Assembly (NCBI GenBank): GCA_947498455.1
Contig: CANMKK010000001.1
Span: 62,001 to 126,000, forward strand
DNA: 64,000 nt
Direction of reading: 5' to 3'
Source of the DNA: an uncultured Aquimarina sp.
GTDB taxonomy: Bacteria > Bacteroidota > Bacteroidia > Flavobacteriales > Flavobacteriaceae
Of the stretch, positions 31,154 to 41,098 are shown piece after piece. Numbering within the stretch: the stretch's first letter is position 1; each line of letters opens with the position of its first letter. Position numbers and translations under genes: made by a program. The notes beneath the pieces are model-generated. The model saw only the letters and a list, made by a program, of their open reading frames with translations, searched no databases and was not told the origin of the DNA.

Positions 31154-32146
31154 ATGAGGCGAGATATGAGAAATTTTAGTACAATAATTATAGTTGCTGC
31201 CGTATTAGTTATTTTTTTCACGCTGATAGCGCCCAGCATGATAGTTAATGCTGCAAAAGATGCCTTCATGCAAAAAGTAAGTGAAATTCCCGAACCAAAT
31301 CCAGATGTAGAGTGTTTCACAGAAGATGAAATTCTAGTGCAGTTAGGTGACCGTACGTTTTTAATGCCTTGGAAAATGGCTGTTTTTGATCGCACAGAAA
31401 CTATACCAACAGAACCAGCGTACACTTATCCTTATTGTCGTTATAAGTGGGAAAAAGCAGTTCACGTAACAGAAATACGATTCAATAACGCTAACGAGTA
31501 TAAAGACGAGCGCAAGGAGCTACTTCCCTACAAATATTTGACCGATAAGAAGGAAAAACGAAAAATAATTGAGGCTGGAAAACCTATCATTCAAAAAATG
31601 GGGTTTATAGTAACGCGTTTAGACGAACCATATGAAGCTAAAACGCTAGAAGAAATGGCACGGCATGATATGAAAAAGATGATTGCCAATCATTATAAAA
31701 AAAATGAAACTGTTAAACGCCTTACTGGAAAGGCTAAAGAATTTCTCTTAAGTCAAATGAGTGACCCCAGAAGATTGGAATTTTTAAAAAAATGGGAAGG
31801 AAAAACAATAGAACTTGACTCTTTGCCTCTAAAAGAGGGATTTCGTGAACTTGAGAGACTACAATATAGCAATTCCAAATATTACTATGGTTACTTACCT
31901 AATCTAAAAATCCCTGTAAAATTAGCTTGCGGTAAAGAAAGAATTTGCACCTGCCGCGTAGTACTCGACAAAGAAACCAATCTAGTTGCCAAAATGATTT
32001 ATGGAAGAGACACCTCCCGATTTAAGTATATGCAAGGCTTAAACATTTACGCTGAAGAATGTGAAGTAGCTGTTAAAGAACTGATGCTTATGGAGCAATA
32101 TGCTCAAAAGAAAATAAATAAAGAACAGAATGAGGTAAATAAATAA
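31154..32146 (+). CDS. Membrane-anchored protein upstream of the RTX protein
   Basis: 330 residues. A single hydrophobic segment (FSTIIIVAAVLVIFFTLIAPSMIV, about 8-31) anchors or exports the protein. The rest is charged and soluble with paired cysteines (CFTEDEILVQLGD, YPYCRYKWEK, LACGKERICTCRVVLDKE). The ATG overlaps nothing upstream, but its stop and the start of the RTX gene overlap by one base (TAATG), so the pair is translationally coupled. It could help secrete, fold or immobilise the RTX protein, or neutralise it. No homologous family is recognised. Confidence 0.65.
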   Translation: MRRDMRNFSTIIIVAAVLVIFFTLIAPSMIVNAAKDAFMQKVSEIPEPNPDVECFTEDEILVQLGDRTFLMPWKMAVFDRTETIPTEPAYTYPYCRYKWEKAVHVTEIRFNNANEYKDERKELLPYKYLTDKKEKRKIIEAGKPIIQKMGFIVTRLDEPYEAKTLEEMARHDMKKMIANHYKKNETVKRLTGKAKEFLLSQMSDPRRLEFLKKWEGKTIELDSLPLKEGFRELERLQYSNSKYYYGYLPNLKIPVKLACGKERICTCRVVLDKETNLVAKMIYGRDTSRFKYMQGLNIYAEECEVAVKELMLMEQYAQKKINKEQNEVNK

Positions 32147-35100
32147 TGGTATTTGATCCAACAACTAAGATACTTGATGCAACTATTTCAGACGAATTAA
32201 GAACTTTGGTTAATGCACAGATAAGTGCCCATCCCACAAAAGAGCATGACTTAGAAAATCGTTCATATGTAGGTATTTATGAAAAACTACTAAGGCATAT
32301 TTCTGCCAATCCAGATGCTGCGAATGTTAGCGATTTAGTGCGGATTCAAAATCCTGATGGGACATATGATGTTGATTATACTCGAACATGGCTATTCATC
32401 AAGCAAACAGTAGACATTAACAATCCACAAAACTCGACAGCTAGTGATGCAATTCGCGATTTTACGTTCAACGCGTATGAAACCTATTTTGGTGAACCAT
32501 ATGGTGGTCAAGGAAGTGAAAGTGCTGGCGATGATTGGATGCAAGCTATTTCAAATGCTATTGCGGATGCTATCTTCAAGGGTATGTTAGGATTTGTTCC
32601 CGACCCCAATGACCCAACGGATCCAGTGGAAATGCCAATCCCTGATGGGCTTGATGGAACAACTGGAAAATTATCAAAAATTAAAGAAATTGTAGATCAG
32701 GATGCAGTAACAGCAGCAACTGGTTTCTACTTAGATGAAAATGAAGACGCTCAATTTGGGGTTTGGGCAGGCAATGCTTTTTTTGTGGGGGCTGGATATG
32801 ATGGTGCTTATCTTTCTCATATTCTCCATGAAGTGGATCATCCACGAAATGAGTTTGATACAGATAAAGCAAACACCTATGATTTGTTTACTACTATGAA
32901 AGCGGTCACGTTTTTGGTCGGAGAATTAGACTTTCAAAAAGTATTTAATTTGTTTACCAGTAATGTTACGGATGCTCAATCGGGTAGTCTTATTAGCACG
33001 ACTACCTTTAACACCTTTGCATTTTTAAAAAATGCCTATGGATCACAGGCACTGACCGTCTTTGAAGAAGCGACAACAGATGATATTGTTGTTAAATTTT
33101 CTAGCTCTCTTTTAGATTATCTATTCGATGACACAAGCACTATTAACGACGAATTTACGAACCTTTCAAATCAATTCATTCTAGGCACTGTGAACTCTAC
33201 GGGTGATAATTTAAGTGGTACTGACAATAAAGAAATCATTCATGGCGGCGCTGGAAATGATACCATTATAGGCAGTGAAGGAAATGACCTCATTGATGGT
33301 GGTTATGATTATGATGTAGTAAATTATCAGCTTAACGATGATAAAGTTAGGGTAACTATTGAAAATATTAATAATAGTTTGGCCAATCGAATCGGAACAG
33401 TTGAAAAGATTGAGGACAACATTTTCAGCGGAGTACCGAATTTTGATATTTTATACAACATAGAACAGATCACTGGCTCTGACAAAAATGACGTATTTAG
33501 GGTACGTAATGCCAAAGAAGAATTAACCATTGCAGGGGTGGTTGGGGATGATAGCTATGAATTTCATAGTGATTTCGGAGAGAATGTAAGAGTTCTCGAT
33601 AATGGTGGGATATTACTCATTGATGGTGAAGCTCCTATTTTAGACGAAAATGGTTATTTACTTCAAGTGGGTTCTGGTTCAGATAAGCGTGAGTTCAAGT
33701 TTGGTAAAATAGAGGAAGTAACACGATCTGACGGTATTGTACTTACTGGAGAACATTTAAAAATAGAAGAATGGAATTCCAATTCCGGTACTGCAAAACC
33801 AAATACGATCATTATTCTTGATTATTACAACTATTCACATAATTGGAATTTTACAGTAAACGATGCAAATATTGTAGAGGGTGACAATAATTACAATTAC
33901 CTTATTGGTACGGATCAATATGACCATATCATTGCAAAAGATGGTGTACTGGATTTCCTTATCGGGCTTGATGGACATGATCGCTTGATTGGAGGGCGTG
34001 GTCAGGACTTTATGGATGGAGGTGATGGCTTTGATACTTATGTATATAACGAGATAGCAGATAGCTTTAAGACTACTACATCTGAAAACAGCTATGATAG
34101 CATCGTTTCATTCGTTCAAGGCGAAGATAAAATTGATGTTACAGGAATTGGTTTTACAGGAATAACTACGCTTGGTACAGGTGGGGTTTATGACCTGGAA
34201 TACGAACATTTAGTTTCTTCCACGGGAGCTTTGGAAACTACTATTATCAATAATGCGACCAGTTTCTATATAGAAATGAATGGTCATGTTCATCTCACAA
34301 ATTCCGATTTCATCGGTTTGGGTTTGAATGCGCAGGATTTAGTAGGAGATCATGGAGATAATGAGCTAATCGGGAGTGGTTTTGCTGATACGATTACGGG
34401 TCATGGTGGTGATGACGTGGTGGAACTGCGTGGTGGTAATGATATTGCAGATTTAGGTGAAGGTGATGCGGACAAGGTGGTGTATAAAGCCGCTTCTACG
34501 AATTATACCATTACTTCTAACACCGCTTCTCGGTTGGTGACAGTGACGGATAATGTGGGTTCGGATGGAGTCGATAGTCTGAACAATGTCGAGGTGTTGG
34601 AATTTACCGATACGACCCTCTATTGGGACGGCACTGCGTGGATTGCCACGCAACCAGACGCAAAACCGCGTGCGGGAAATGATAGTATTACGACCGGTTT
34701 TGAGAGTGCGGTGACAGTGGATGTGTTGTTCAATGATTCCGACGCTGAGGATGATATACTGGATCAGAGCAATCTATCGATTGATACAAACCCTGCCAAT
34801 GGCGCAGTGGCCGTGAATACCGATGGTACGATTACTTATACTCCAAATAGTGACTTTAGCGGCTCGGATAGCTTCATCTATACCCTGACCGATAGCGCAG
34901 GTGGAACGGATACGGCGACGGTCTTTGTGTCTGTAGGTGCTGCTCCTGCAAATGTGGTTCCAGTAGCGAGTGATGACACGGTGGCGGTGGCATATGAGAC
35001 TGAGACAATACTCGCGGTTCTGGATAATGACACGGACGATAAACCATTAGATGGCAGCCATATTACCATTGGTGCAAACCCTGCCAATGGCGCAGTGGTC

Positions 35101-38100
35101 GTGAATACCGATGGTACGATTACTTATACTCCGAATGCGGCCTATGATGGAGTAGATAGCTTTAACTATACCATTACCGATGCAAGTGGTGCATCTGACA
35201 CGGCAACGGTAAATATTACCGTTAGCCCTGAACCAAGCAATTATGCACCGGATGCTCATAACGATACAGCGCTTGTGGATAGAGATAGTTCTGTGGATAT
35301 TACGGTATTAGGTAATGATACGGATACAGAAGATAGTTCTTTCACAGGCAGTAACCTATCCATAGATACCACTCCGGAGCATGGTTCAGTATCTATTGGG
35401 AGTACTGGTGTGATTACATTTACACCAAATCAGGGTTATGTGGGGTCTGACAGCTTCACTTATACGTTAACGGATAGTGGCGGAGAAACGGATACCGCAA
35501 CGGTGGATGTGACCGTTCAGGCAGCGGTAAATGTGAATGACCCTGCGACACATACAGGTGATGCCAATAATAACAATATTACATCCGGTAGTGCCAATGA
35601 CACATTGCTAGGTCTTGATGGTAATGACACGCTTTACGGTGTTGCTGGAAATGATCAACTGGTAGGTGGTGCTGGTGATGATACACTCAAAGGATATAAA
35701 GGTAATGACACCTATATCTGGTCGTCCGGTGATGGCAATGATTTAATACAGGAATCCAATACATCGGGAAGTGGAACGGATATCTTACATTTTGCGGGTG
35801 GCATTACACTCAGCGATCTGAAGATAGAAGGTTATACCAGCCATGATCTTCGGATTGAATATATCCCAACGGGTGAAGTGATTACGATTCAGAATCAGCT
35901 TTACCATGATAAAGACTACCGTGTAGAAACGCTGACTTTTGATGATGGTAGTAGTTACAATCTGGAACAAGGTTTTCTGGTGCAGGGAAATACAGCAAAT
36001 GAGTATCTGTATGGTAGTATTTTTGATGATACGATGCATGGTGGTCAGGGCAATGATACGCTAGCTGGAGGAAATGGGAATGAAACGCTTTATGGTGATT
36101 TAGGCGATGATGTTATATATGGAGCCAAGGGAGATGATAGCTATTTCTGGAAGTCAGGCGATGGCAATGATACGTTCATTGAACAGAACTATACGGGCAG
36201 TGGCACAGATACGATCTTTTTAACAGGTGGTATTACGCGAGCTGACGTAAAGATTTATGGTTATACCAGTCATGATATGCGCATTGAACATCTTCCGACA
36301 GGTGAGATAATCACTTTGGAGAATAATCAGTATAGCGATACGGATTATCAGATTGAAACCATTCAGTTTGATGATGGCAGTAGCTATAACTTGCAACAAG
36401 GAGCGCTATGGCTTGGCGGTGTAGGCAATCAACATCTGGAAGGTAGTATCTTTGATGATACGATGCGTGGCGGAAAGGATAATGATACGCTACAAGGTGC
36501 TGCTGGAAATGATATACTTTATGGTGATCTGGGTGACGATACGGTTTATGGCGGCAAAGGCGATGATACCTATATCTGGGAAGCGGGTCGTGGCAATGAT
36601 ACTTTCATCGAGCAAAATTATACAGGCAGTGGCACGGATACGGTTTATTTAAAGGGTGGTATTACCTTAAGTGACCTGCATATATATGGCTATACCAGCC
36701 ATGATCTGCGTGTGGAGTATAGACCTACGGGTGAGATATTGACTATGCAGAACCTGCATTATAGTGATACGGATTATCATATCGAGTTCCTGCGCTTTGA
36801 TGATGGCACAACCTATAATTTACAAACTGGAGTGCAGTGGCTCGGCGGTGTAGGCAATCAACGTTTGGATGGTAGTATCTATGATGATTCCATGTTTGGC
36901 GGAAAGGATAATGATACATTAGCAGGAGTAGCTGGAAATGATACATTGTCCGGTGATTTAGGGAATGATGTCATATATGGCGGTAAAGGTGATGACACTT
37001 ACCTCTGGAAAGCGGGAGATGGAAACGACATCTTTATTGAGCAGAACTATACAGGCAGTGGTACAGATACGATCTTTTTAACAAGTGGTATTACACAGAG
37101 TGACGTAAAGATTTATGGTTATACCAGTCATGATATGCGTATTGAACATCTTCCGACGGGTGAGATAATCACTTTACAGAATAATCAATATAACGACACC
37201 GATTATCAGATTGAAACCATTCAGTTTGATGATGGCAGTAGCTATAACCTGCAACAAGGAGCGTTATGGCTTGGTGGTGTAGGCAATCAACATCTGGAAG
37301 GTAGTATCTATGATGATTCCATGCATGGCGGTCAAGGCAATGATACATTAGCGGGAGCAGCCGGAAATGACACGTTATATGGTGATCTGGGTGATGATGT
37401 TATATACGGCTCTGTCGGTGATGATACGTATGTGTGGAAGTCAGGTGATGGCAATGATACACTCATTGAGCAGAACTATACGGGCAGTGGTACAGATACG
37501 ATTCACCTCACAGGTGGTATTACGCTAAGTGACCTGCATATTTATGGCTCCACCAGTCATGATTTGAAAGTTGAATATATCCCGACAGGTGAAACGCTTA
37601 CCTTGCAGAATGAATATTATAACGATCTGGACTACCATATCGAATCTCTACGTTTTGATGATGGCTCTACGTTCAATTTAAGTCAGGGCGTGACATGGCT
37701 CGGTGGTGTGGGAAATCAACGCCTCGATGGAAGTACATATGATGACACGATGCATGGTGGTCAGGGCAATGATACACTCTATGGTGATCTAGGGAACGAC
37801 ACCCTTTATGGTGATCTGGGTAATGACAGGCTTTACGGTGGTCGCGGTGATGACAGCTATGTATGGCAATCCGGTGATGGAAACGATTGGATCTATGAGC
37901 AAAATTACACAGGAAGCGGTGACGATACACTACACCTAACAGGCGGAATCGTAGCAGCCGACGTAACCTTCTCACGAACCGGCAATGATTTACTGGTTAC
38001 ATACACCCCAACCGGCGAGGCTATCCGAATCGACAACCAATACGTTAGCGATCCTGATTACAAAGTGGAGACGTTGTTATTCGATAATGGAACAACCGTG

Positions 38101-38118
38101 GACTTGTTAGGGGTGTAA
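32146..38118 (+). CDS. Large RTX / cadherin-like repeat protein with HExxH motif
   Basis: 1990 residues, with no signal peptide. The N-terminal 340 residues contain SHILHEVDHPR with HExxH at 228-232, a candidate zinc-metalloprotease site. RTX nonapeptides (GGAGNDTIIGSEGNDL) appear at about 365, 605 and 745. Three cadherin-like / tandem-95-type repeats with VAVNTDGTITYTPN lie at about 840-1125. The last 850 residues are about six supermodules of 142 residues, each made of GGxGNDTL nonapeptides and a haemolysin-type calcium-binding-related domain (SDLxIYGYTSHDLRIEY.PTGEI...). RTX proteins usually leave by type I secretion, and none is encoded nearby. It is probably a secreted adhesin or toxin. 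Confidence 0.8.
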   Translation: MVFDPTTKILDATISDELRTLVNAQISAHPTKEHDLENRSYVGIYEKLLRHISANPDAANVSDLVRIQNPDGTYDVDYTRTWLFIKQTVDINNPQNSTASDAIRDFTFNAYETYFGEPYGGQGSESAGDDWMQAISNAIADAIFKGMLGFVPDPNDPTDPVEMPIPDGLDGTTGKLSKIKEIVDQDAVTAATGFYLDENEDAQFGVWAGNAFFVGAGYDGAYLSHILHEVDHPRNEFDTDKANTYDLFTTMKAVTFLVGELDFQKVFNLFTSNVTDAQSGSLISTTTFNTFAFLKNAYGSQALTVFEEATTDDIVVKFSSSLLDYLFDDTSTINDEFTNLSNQFILGTVNSTGDNLSGTDNKEIIHGGAGNDTIIGSEGNDLIDGGYDYDVVNYQLNDDKVRVTIENINNSLANRIGTVEKIEDNIFSGVPNFDILYNIEQITGSDKNDVFRVRNAKEELTIAGVVGDDSYEFHSDFGENVRVLDNGGILLIDGEAPILDENGYLLQVGSGSDKREFKFGKIEEVTRSDGIVLTGEHLKIEEWNSNSGTAKPNTIIILDYYNYSHNWNFTVNDANIVEGDNNYNYLIGTDQYDHIIAKDGVLDFLIGLDGHDRLIGGRGQDFMDGGDGFDTYVYNEIADSFKTTTSENSYDSIVSFVQGEDKIDVTGIGFTGITTLGTGGVYDLEYEHLVSSTGALETTIINNATSFYIEMNGHVHLTNSDFIGLGLNAQDLVGDHGDNELIGSGFADTITGHGGDDVVELRGGNDIADLGEGDADKVVYKAASTNYTITSNTASRLVTVTDNVGSDGVDSLNNVEVLEFTDTTLYWDGTAWIATQPDAKPRAGNDSITTGFESAVTVDVLFNDSDAEDDILDQSNLSIDTNPANGAVAVNTDGTITYTPNSDFSGSDSFIYTLTDSAGGTDTATVFVSVGAAPANVVPVASDDTVAVAYETETILAVLDNDTDDKPLDGSHITIGANPANGAVVVNTDGTITYTPNAAYDGVDSFNYTITDASGASDTATVNITVSPEPSNYAPDAHNDTALVDRDSSVDITVLGNDTDTEDSSFTGSNLSIDTTPEHGSVSIGSTGVITFTPNQGYVGSDSFTYTLTDSGGETDTATVDVTVQAAVNVNDPATHTGDANNNNITSGSANDTLLGLDGNDTLYGVAGNDQLVGGAGDDTLKGYKGNDTYIWSSGDGNDLIQESNTSGSGTDILHFAGGITLSDLKIEGYTSHDLRIEYIPTGEVITIQNQLYHDKDYRVETLTFDDGSSYNLEQGFLVQGNTANEYLYGSIFDDTMHGGQGNDTLAGGNGNETLYGDLGDDVIYGAKGDDSYFWKSGDGNDTFIEQNYTGSGTDTIFLTGGITRADVKIYGYTSHDMRIEHLPTGEIITLENNQYSDTDYQIETIQFDDGSSYNLQQGALWLGGVGNQHLEGSIFDDTMRGGKDNDTLQGAAGNDILYGDLGDDTVYGGKGDDTYIWEAGRGNDTFIEQNYTGSGTDTVYLKGGITLSDLHIYGYTSHDLRVEYRPTGEILTMQNLHYSDTDYHIEFLRFDDGTTYNLQTGVQWLGGVGNQRLDGSIYDDSMFGGKDNDTLAGVAGNDTLSGDLGNDVIYGGKGDDTYLWKAGDGNDIFIEQNYTGSGTDTIFLTSGITQSDVKIYGYTSHDMRIEHLPTGEIITLQNNQYNDTDYQIETIQFDDGSSYNLQQGALWLGGVGNQHLEGSIYDDSMHGGQGNDTLAGAAGNDTLYGDLGDDVIYGSVGDDTYVWKSGDGNDTLIEQNYTGSGTDTIHLTGGITLSDLHIYGSTSHDLKVEYIPTGETLTLQNEYYNDLDYHIESLRFDDGSTFNLSQGVTWLGGVGNQRLDGSTYDDTMHGGQGNDTLYGDLGNDTLYGDLGNDRLYGGRGDDSYVWQSGDGNDWIYEQNYTGSGDDTLHLTGGIVAADVTFSRTGNDLLVTYTPTGEAIRIDNQYVSDPDYKVETLLFDNGTTVDLLGV
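35590..37960 (+). repeat. About six 426-429-bp repeats inside the RTX gene
   Basis: The phrase encoding YTSHD[LM] recurs at about 35833, 36259, 36688, 37117 and (as STSHDL) 37540. The periods are 426, 429, 429 and 423 bp, and a degenerate sixth unit ends the gene. High nucleotide identity makes the region prone to unequal recombination. Confidence 0.8.
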
Positions 38119-38125
38119 GTCGTAA

Positions 38126-38176
38126 TATAGAGAAAGGGATGTGGGCTTCCTGCCCCTTCCCTACTCTATAATTTTC
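38126..38176 (+). terminator. Terminator after the RTX gene
   Basis: TATAGAG (38126-38132) plus AGGGA (38135-38139) pair with TCCCT (38158-38162) and CTCTATA (38164-38170), followed by ATTTTC. Confidence 0.55.
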
Positions 38177-38510
38177 AGACTATATTTTGTGCTTGAATTT
38201 GCGCCAATTCGTATAAATTATTTACGGTAAAACCATTGCTCTGTTAAGGTTTTAATCTATTGTCTATCAATACATTACATTGAAAAATGTTCGTTTTTCT
38301 CTGGTAGAATGGTTGTTCTGGAATTTTGAGGCTAAAATCTGACATATTTTTACTTGTTAAAATCGATTATTTCCCTAAAAAAAGGTGCAAAATAACCACA
38401 AAAAAACAGAAAAATAAATTATTTATTCTCGAAAGATGGCGGTAGTTTTGACTGAATATCAACCACTTAAAACAGGTGGTTTTCATACTAACATCATAAA
38501 TCTTAGAGCG
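38177..38510. other. AT-rich intergenic region, no gene
   Basis: 334 bases. There is a small AACCAC/GTGGTT hairpin at about 38460-38482 and long A-tracts. No gene seen. Confidence 0.5.
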
Positions 38511-38666
38511 ATGAATTTTAAAAAAACTGTATTCTCAATTTCTTTGCTATTTTTAGCCTTAACAATATTTAATTCATGCACCGCAACGAGTGTTGAGGAA
38601 GAAAGCGGCATTGAAAATGACACAGAAATTTACCAAACCAGCAAAGACGAATTGGAGGAGCGTTAA
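38511..38666 (+). CDS. Small lipoprotein (51 aa)
   Basis: The ATG at 38511 gives MNFKKTVFSISLLFLALTIF followed by NSCTATS, a type II signal peptide with the lipidated cysteine at about residue 23. An acidic tail of some 28 residues follows. An upstream ATG at 38436 would add 25 residues before the signal and is unlikely. It overlaps the membrane-protein gene that follows by 50 bp. It may be a surface peptide or a lysis/immunity-type lipoprotein; unknown. Confidence 0.6.
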   Translation: MNFKKTVFSISLLFLALTIFNSCTATSVEEESGIENDTEIYQTSKDELEER

Positions 38667-39348
38667 ATATATAGTGATTGCACTTTTATTTTGTGCAATC
38701 GCATTTACCCCATTAATTCATACATTTTTACCCAAGAAAGTAGATCGTAGCTATTCTATAGCGGATACAGAGTTACATGAAGGACTTAATATACTGGATG
38801 ATATCTATGAAATTGAAATCACTGACGGTAAGGTGACTTGTTTCAGAGAGTATGATTCAACGGTAATAAATCGCGTCTTCGGTTGGAGCAACTGGAGGCG
38901 TTTTTTATTCGGAGGTTCACCTTACTTCTGTCTGGTTTTCTTGACCTTATTCTGTATCTGGATATATCTCTATAAAGATCGTGACAACCCGTTGTTTCAA
39001 AAAACGGTCATTACCGTTTTGTCTTTCTTTGGATTAGTATCTATCTGGTTTACCATTTATTCACTCTACCCTAAACCGGATATCCCCTACTCGTCATATT
39101 ATGCATTATTATTCCTTGGATCATTACTGATCAATGCCAGTGCATTTCTATTCATTCGTTGGGCGATTAAAAGGCAGCAATTACTTGCCGATAAATTTGC
39201 TCATATGGCAAGTAAGATCCATCGTCTTTCGCATCTTATATCGTACCGCATCTACGGTAAATATGTTCAGACAAAAGATAAGAGGGAATATCTAGTTGAA
39301 ACGTTGAAAGAATATAAGGATCTAACCACCAAAAATGTTGCTGAATAA
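38617..39348 (+). CDS. Membrane protein (243 aa)
   Basis: From the ATG at 38617 (a start at 38590 is also possible). Hydrophobic segments are VKYIVIALLFCAIAFTPLIH, YFCLVFLTLFCIWIYLY, TVITVLSFFGLVSIWFTIY and SSYYALLFLGSLLINASAFLFI. The first two enclose a soluble loop of about 70 residues (SYSIADTELHEGLNILDD...). A basic cytoplasmic helix ends it. Resembles no family I can name. It is coupled to the next small gene by a TAATG overlap. Confidence 0.65.
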   Translation: MTQKFTKPAKTNWRSVKYIVIALLFCAIAFTPLIHTFLPKKVDRSYSIADTELHEGLNILDDIYEIEITDGKVTCFREYDSTVINRVFGWSNWRRFLFGGSPYFCLVFLTLFCIWIYLYKDRDNPLFQKTVITVLSFFGLVSIWFTIYSLYPKPDIPYSSYYALLFLGSLLINASAFLFIRWAIKRQQLLADKFAHMASKIHRLSHLISYRIYGKYVQTKDKREYLVETLKEYKDLTTKNVAE

Positions 39349-39569
39349 TGAAAAGAACAGAAGCCAAGCACATTAATCGAATCATACGTGAACATGACAT
39401 TATAACGGAAGATTTATTCGCATTTCTGGATCAGGAGATTGATACTATACTGGAAGAAGAATTACAGACGGAGAAAGTACGGGTCAAGCGAAAGATTGCT
39501 ACTCTTTTTAATGATAACTATATTCAGGCTTCGGCATTTTTCATGAAAACCTTAGAGCCTAGCTATTAA
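39348..39569 (+). CDS. Hypothetical small protein (73 aa)
   Basis: Charged, helical, starts MKRTEAKHINRIIREHDIITEDLFAFLDQEIDTILEEEL. The start shares a base with the upstream stop. It converges with, and overlaps by 11 bp, the leftward HTH gene. No known motif; its size and charge suggest a small binding protein for the membrane protein encoded before it. Confidence 0.55.
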   Translation: MKRTEAKHINRIIREHDIITEDLFAFLDQEIDTILEEELQTEKVRVKRKIATLFNDNYIQASAFFMKTLEPSY

Positions 39570-39906
39570 GAAACTTTTCTAGTGCTTCTTTACTGGAAGC
39601 CACCTCGAATAATCTCTTTGCCACTTCCTTATCGATAATCTTTTTGATTCTGGAATCTTGCAATGCCAGTTCTGTATATTGAGATAGAAATCGAGATACT
39701 TCGTCCAATTGCTTCTGAACCGGATGATCCTCTCCCAGTCGATCAATAAATAACGGTTCCAACGTCTGTTTCTCAAGTTCACTCAGGCTTTCTCTTTTTA
39801 CGGCCATCCTGAATGCATCACCAGACATTTTTATATGTCCTCCCAGCTCTTTATTCGATAAGCCACTTGTTTCTTTGTATGATTTGAGTTGTTGGTAAAA
39901 ATCCAT
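39559..39906 (-). CDS. XRE-like helix-turn-helix regulator (115 aa)
   Basis: The N-terminus FYQQLKSYKETSGLSNKELGGHIKMSGDAFRMAVKRESLSELEKQTLEPLF reads as a phage-repressor type HTH (helix, turn LSNKELG, recognition helix). A helical oligomerisation tail follows (EVSRFLSQYTELALQDSRIKKIID). A palindrome with two extra half-sites lies 40 bp upstream of its start (39946-39972), consistent with autoregulation and with control of the divergent genes from 40191. Confidence 0.7.
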   Translation of the reverse strand: MDFYQQLKSYKETSGLSNKELGGHIKMSGDAFRMAVKRESLSELEKQTLEPLFIDRLGEDHPVQKQLDEVSRFLSQYTELALQDSRIKKIIDKEVAKRLFEVASSKEALEKFLNS

Positions 39907-39945
39907 GCATGAATTTAAAAAAAGTTCTTCATTATTTTGTCAAAC

Positions 39946-39972
39946 AGAACATTTGTTCTATATTAGCGAACA
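39946..39972. promoter_or_regulatory. Operator-like palindrome upstream of the XRE regulator
   Basis: AGAACATTTGTTCT (39946-39959) is a 6-bp inverted repeat with a two-base spacer, and another half-site GAACA lies at 39968-39972; a GTTCT at 39924-39928 may be a third. The position between the regulator and divergent genes suits an operator. Confidence 0.5.
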
Positions 39973-40190
39973 GATGTGCATTTCTAATGATTGCTATAGA
40001 CAAATGTAATTAAAAAAAGAGCAACTAACATGGATTAGCAAAAATAGACTCCCCCTAGCCATCTACAATGTATAATAGCACAATTGTATTAGACATTACG
40101 GATTTCCGTAAAGCCAATTAACATGGGAGTTTGAAGATTTACCATGCCATATCTCAAACCGAAATGTAATGTCATATTAAACCTGTAAAA

Positions 40191-40430
40191 ATGGATGAGA
40201 AGGAAAGAGATTTACTAAAAGCACAGAACAAGCGGCGTAAAGTTACCAACTATCTGAGGAAGGATACAAAAGCAATCAATGTAAAGAAATCCCTCAATAT
40301 CCGTTATATGGAGGAAATATTAGGGTTTCGTAAAGGCAGGATACAAAAGTTTGTTGCAAGAGTTGGGCGCTTAACCGATTCAGAAATATTGATAGTCTAT
40401 GAGCATCTGAAAAAATTAACACGATTTTAA
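40191..40430 (+). CDS. Hypothetical basic protein (79 aa)
   Basis: Small and strongly basic, helical (KERDLLKAQNKRRKVTNYLRKDTKA). The region VKKSLNIRYMEEILGFRKGRIQKFVARVGRLTDSEILIVYEHL reads like a degenerate HTH (LGFRKGRIQKFV as recognition helix). It is divergent from the XRE regulator across a 284-bp gap. Possibly DNA-binding; no family recognised. Confidence 0.55.
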   Translation: MDEKERDLLKAQNKRRKVTNYLRKDTKAINVKKSLNIRYMEEILGFRKGRIQKFVARVGRLTDSEILIVYEHLKKLTRF

Positions 40431-40464
40431 AGTAACAATAGTAAACTCCGAAACAATAAAAGAT

Positions 40465-41007
40465 ATGGAGAGTCACGAACATATTAAACAACGAAATCTT
40501 TTTCTCGCAGAGATAGTTCCCTACGTGCAGATTGAGAAAAACGATTTCATAGAGAGAGTAGCAAAACGCGAATGCTATGAATGGACGATCTACCGATGGA
40601 TTATGCGTCTGTTTGATAAAGGTACGCCTATAGATGAGGCCATAACCATTATTCATAGAACAAGACGGATGGTTCTGATTCACCGCACGCGAAATGCTTA
40701 CGAAGCACATTCCGATATTTCTAATGAAAACCTCCATAAGATGCTAAGTCAATATCCTAAATATAATCAACTGTCCCCAAATCAAAAGAAACAAGTTCAA
40801 GAGAAGATAGCAGCCAGATTTAATCATATGGCACGTTTTGAGGCCATAGAGCAGGTTCTTGAAGAAATGAACCCCGAAGTGAAACGAGAAAAAGAAACGG
40901 AAGACCTTAGTATCCTGAAAGTAACAGCTAATCGGATAATGGATATGGTCAGACAATGGAACCTAACGGAATACTGGGAGAAGAAAAAAAGAAATCGTCC
41001 CAAATAA
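40465..41007 (+). CDS. Hypothetical basic helical protein (180 aa)
   Basis: Starts MESHEHIKQRNLFLAEIVPYV. Almost entirely helical with many Arg, Lys and Glu, e.g. IERVAKRECYEWTIYRWIMRLFDKG and ATRNAYEAH-like RTRNAYEAHSDISNENLHKM, then a final EYWEKKKRNRPK. Lies 34 bp after the previous gene on the same strand. It has no membrane segment. It might be a DNA- or RNA-binding partner of the gene before it. Not recognised. Confidence 0.55.
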   Translation: MESHEHIKQRNLFLAEIVPYVQIEKNDFIERVAKRECYEWTIYRWIMRLFDKGTPIDEAITIIHRTRRMVLIHRTRNAYEAHSDISNENLHKMLSQYPKYNQLSPNQKKQVQEKIAARFNHMARFEAIEQVLEEMNPEVKREKETEDLSILKVTANRIMDMVRQWNLTEYWEKKKRNRPK

Positions 41008-41036
41008 GTTGAGTTTGTGTTTAATTACCCCAAGCA

Positions 41037-41098
41037 GGAATTTCGAGGGCTTTAGGATTGCAAGGCTCATTCGCAAAATAAAGCCCCTCGATTCCATT
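41037..41098. other. Long intergenic hairpin
   Basis: GGAATTTCGAGGGCTTTA (from 41038) pairs with TAAAGCCCCTCGATTCC (to about 41096) with small bulges, leaving a 20-base loop. No T-run follows at once. Downstream TATTGGATGCA recalls the 3' arm of the element at 4003, but the 5' part is not shared. Confidence 0.45.
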
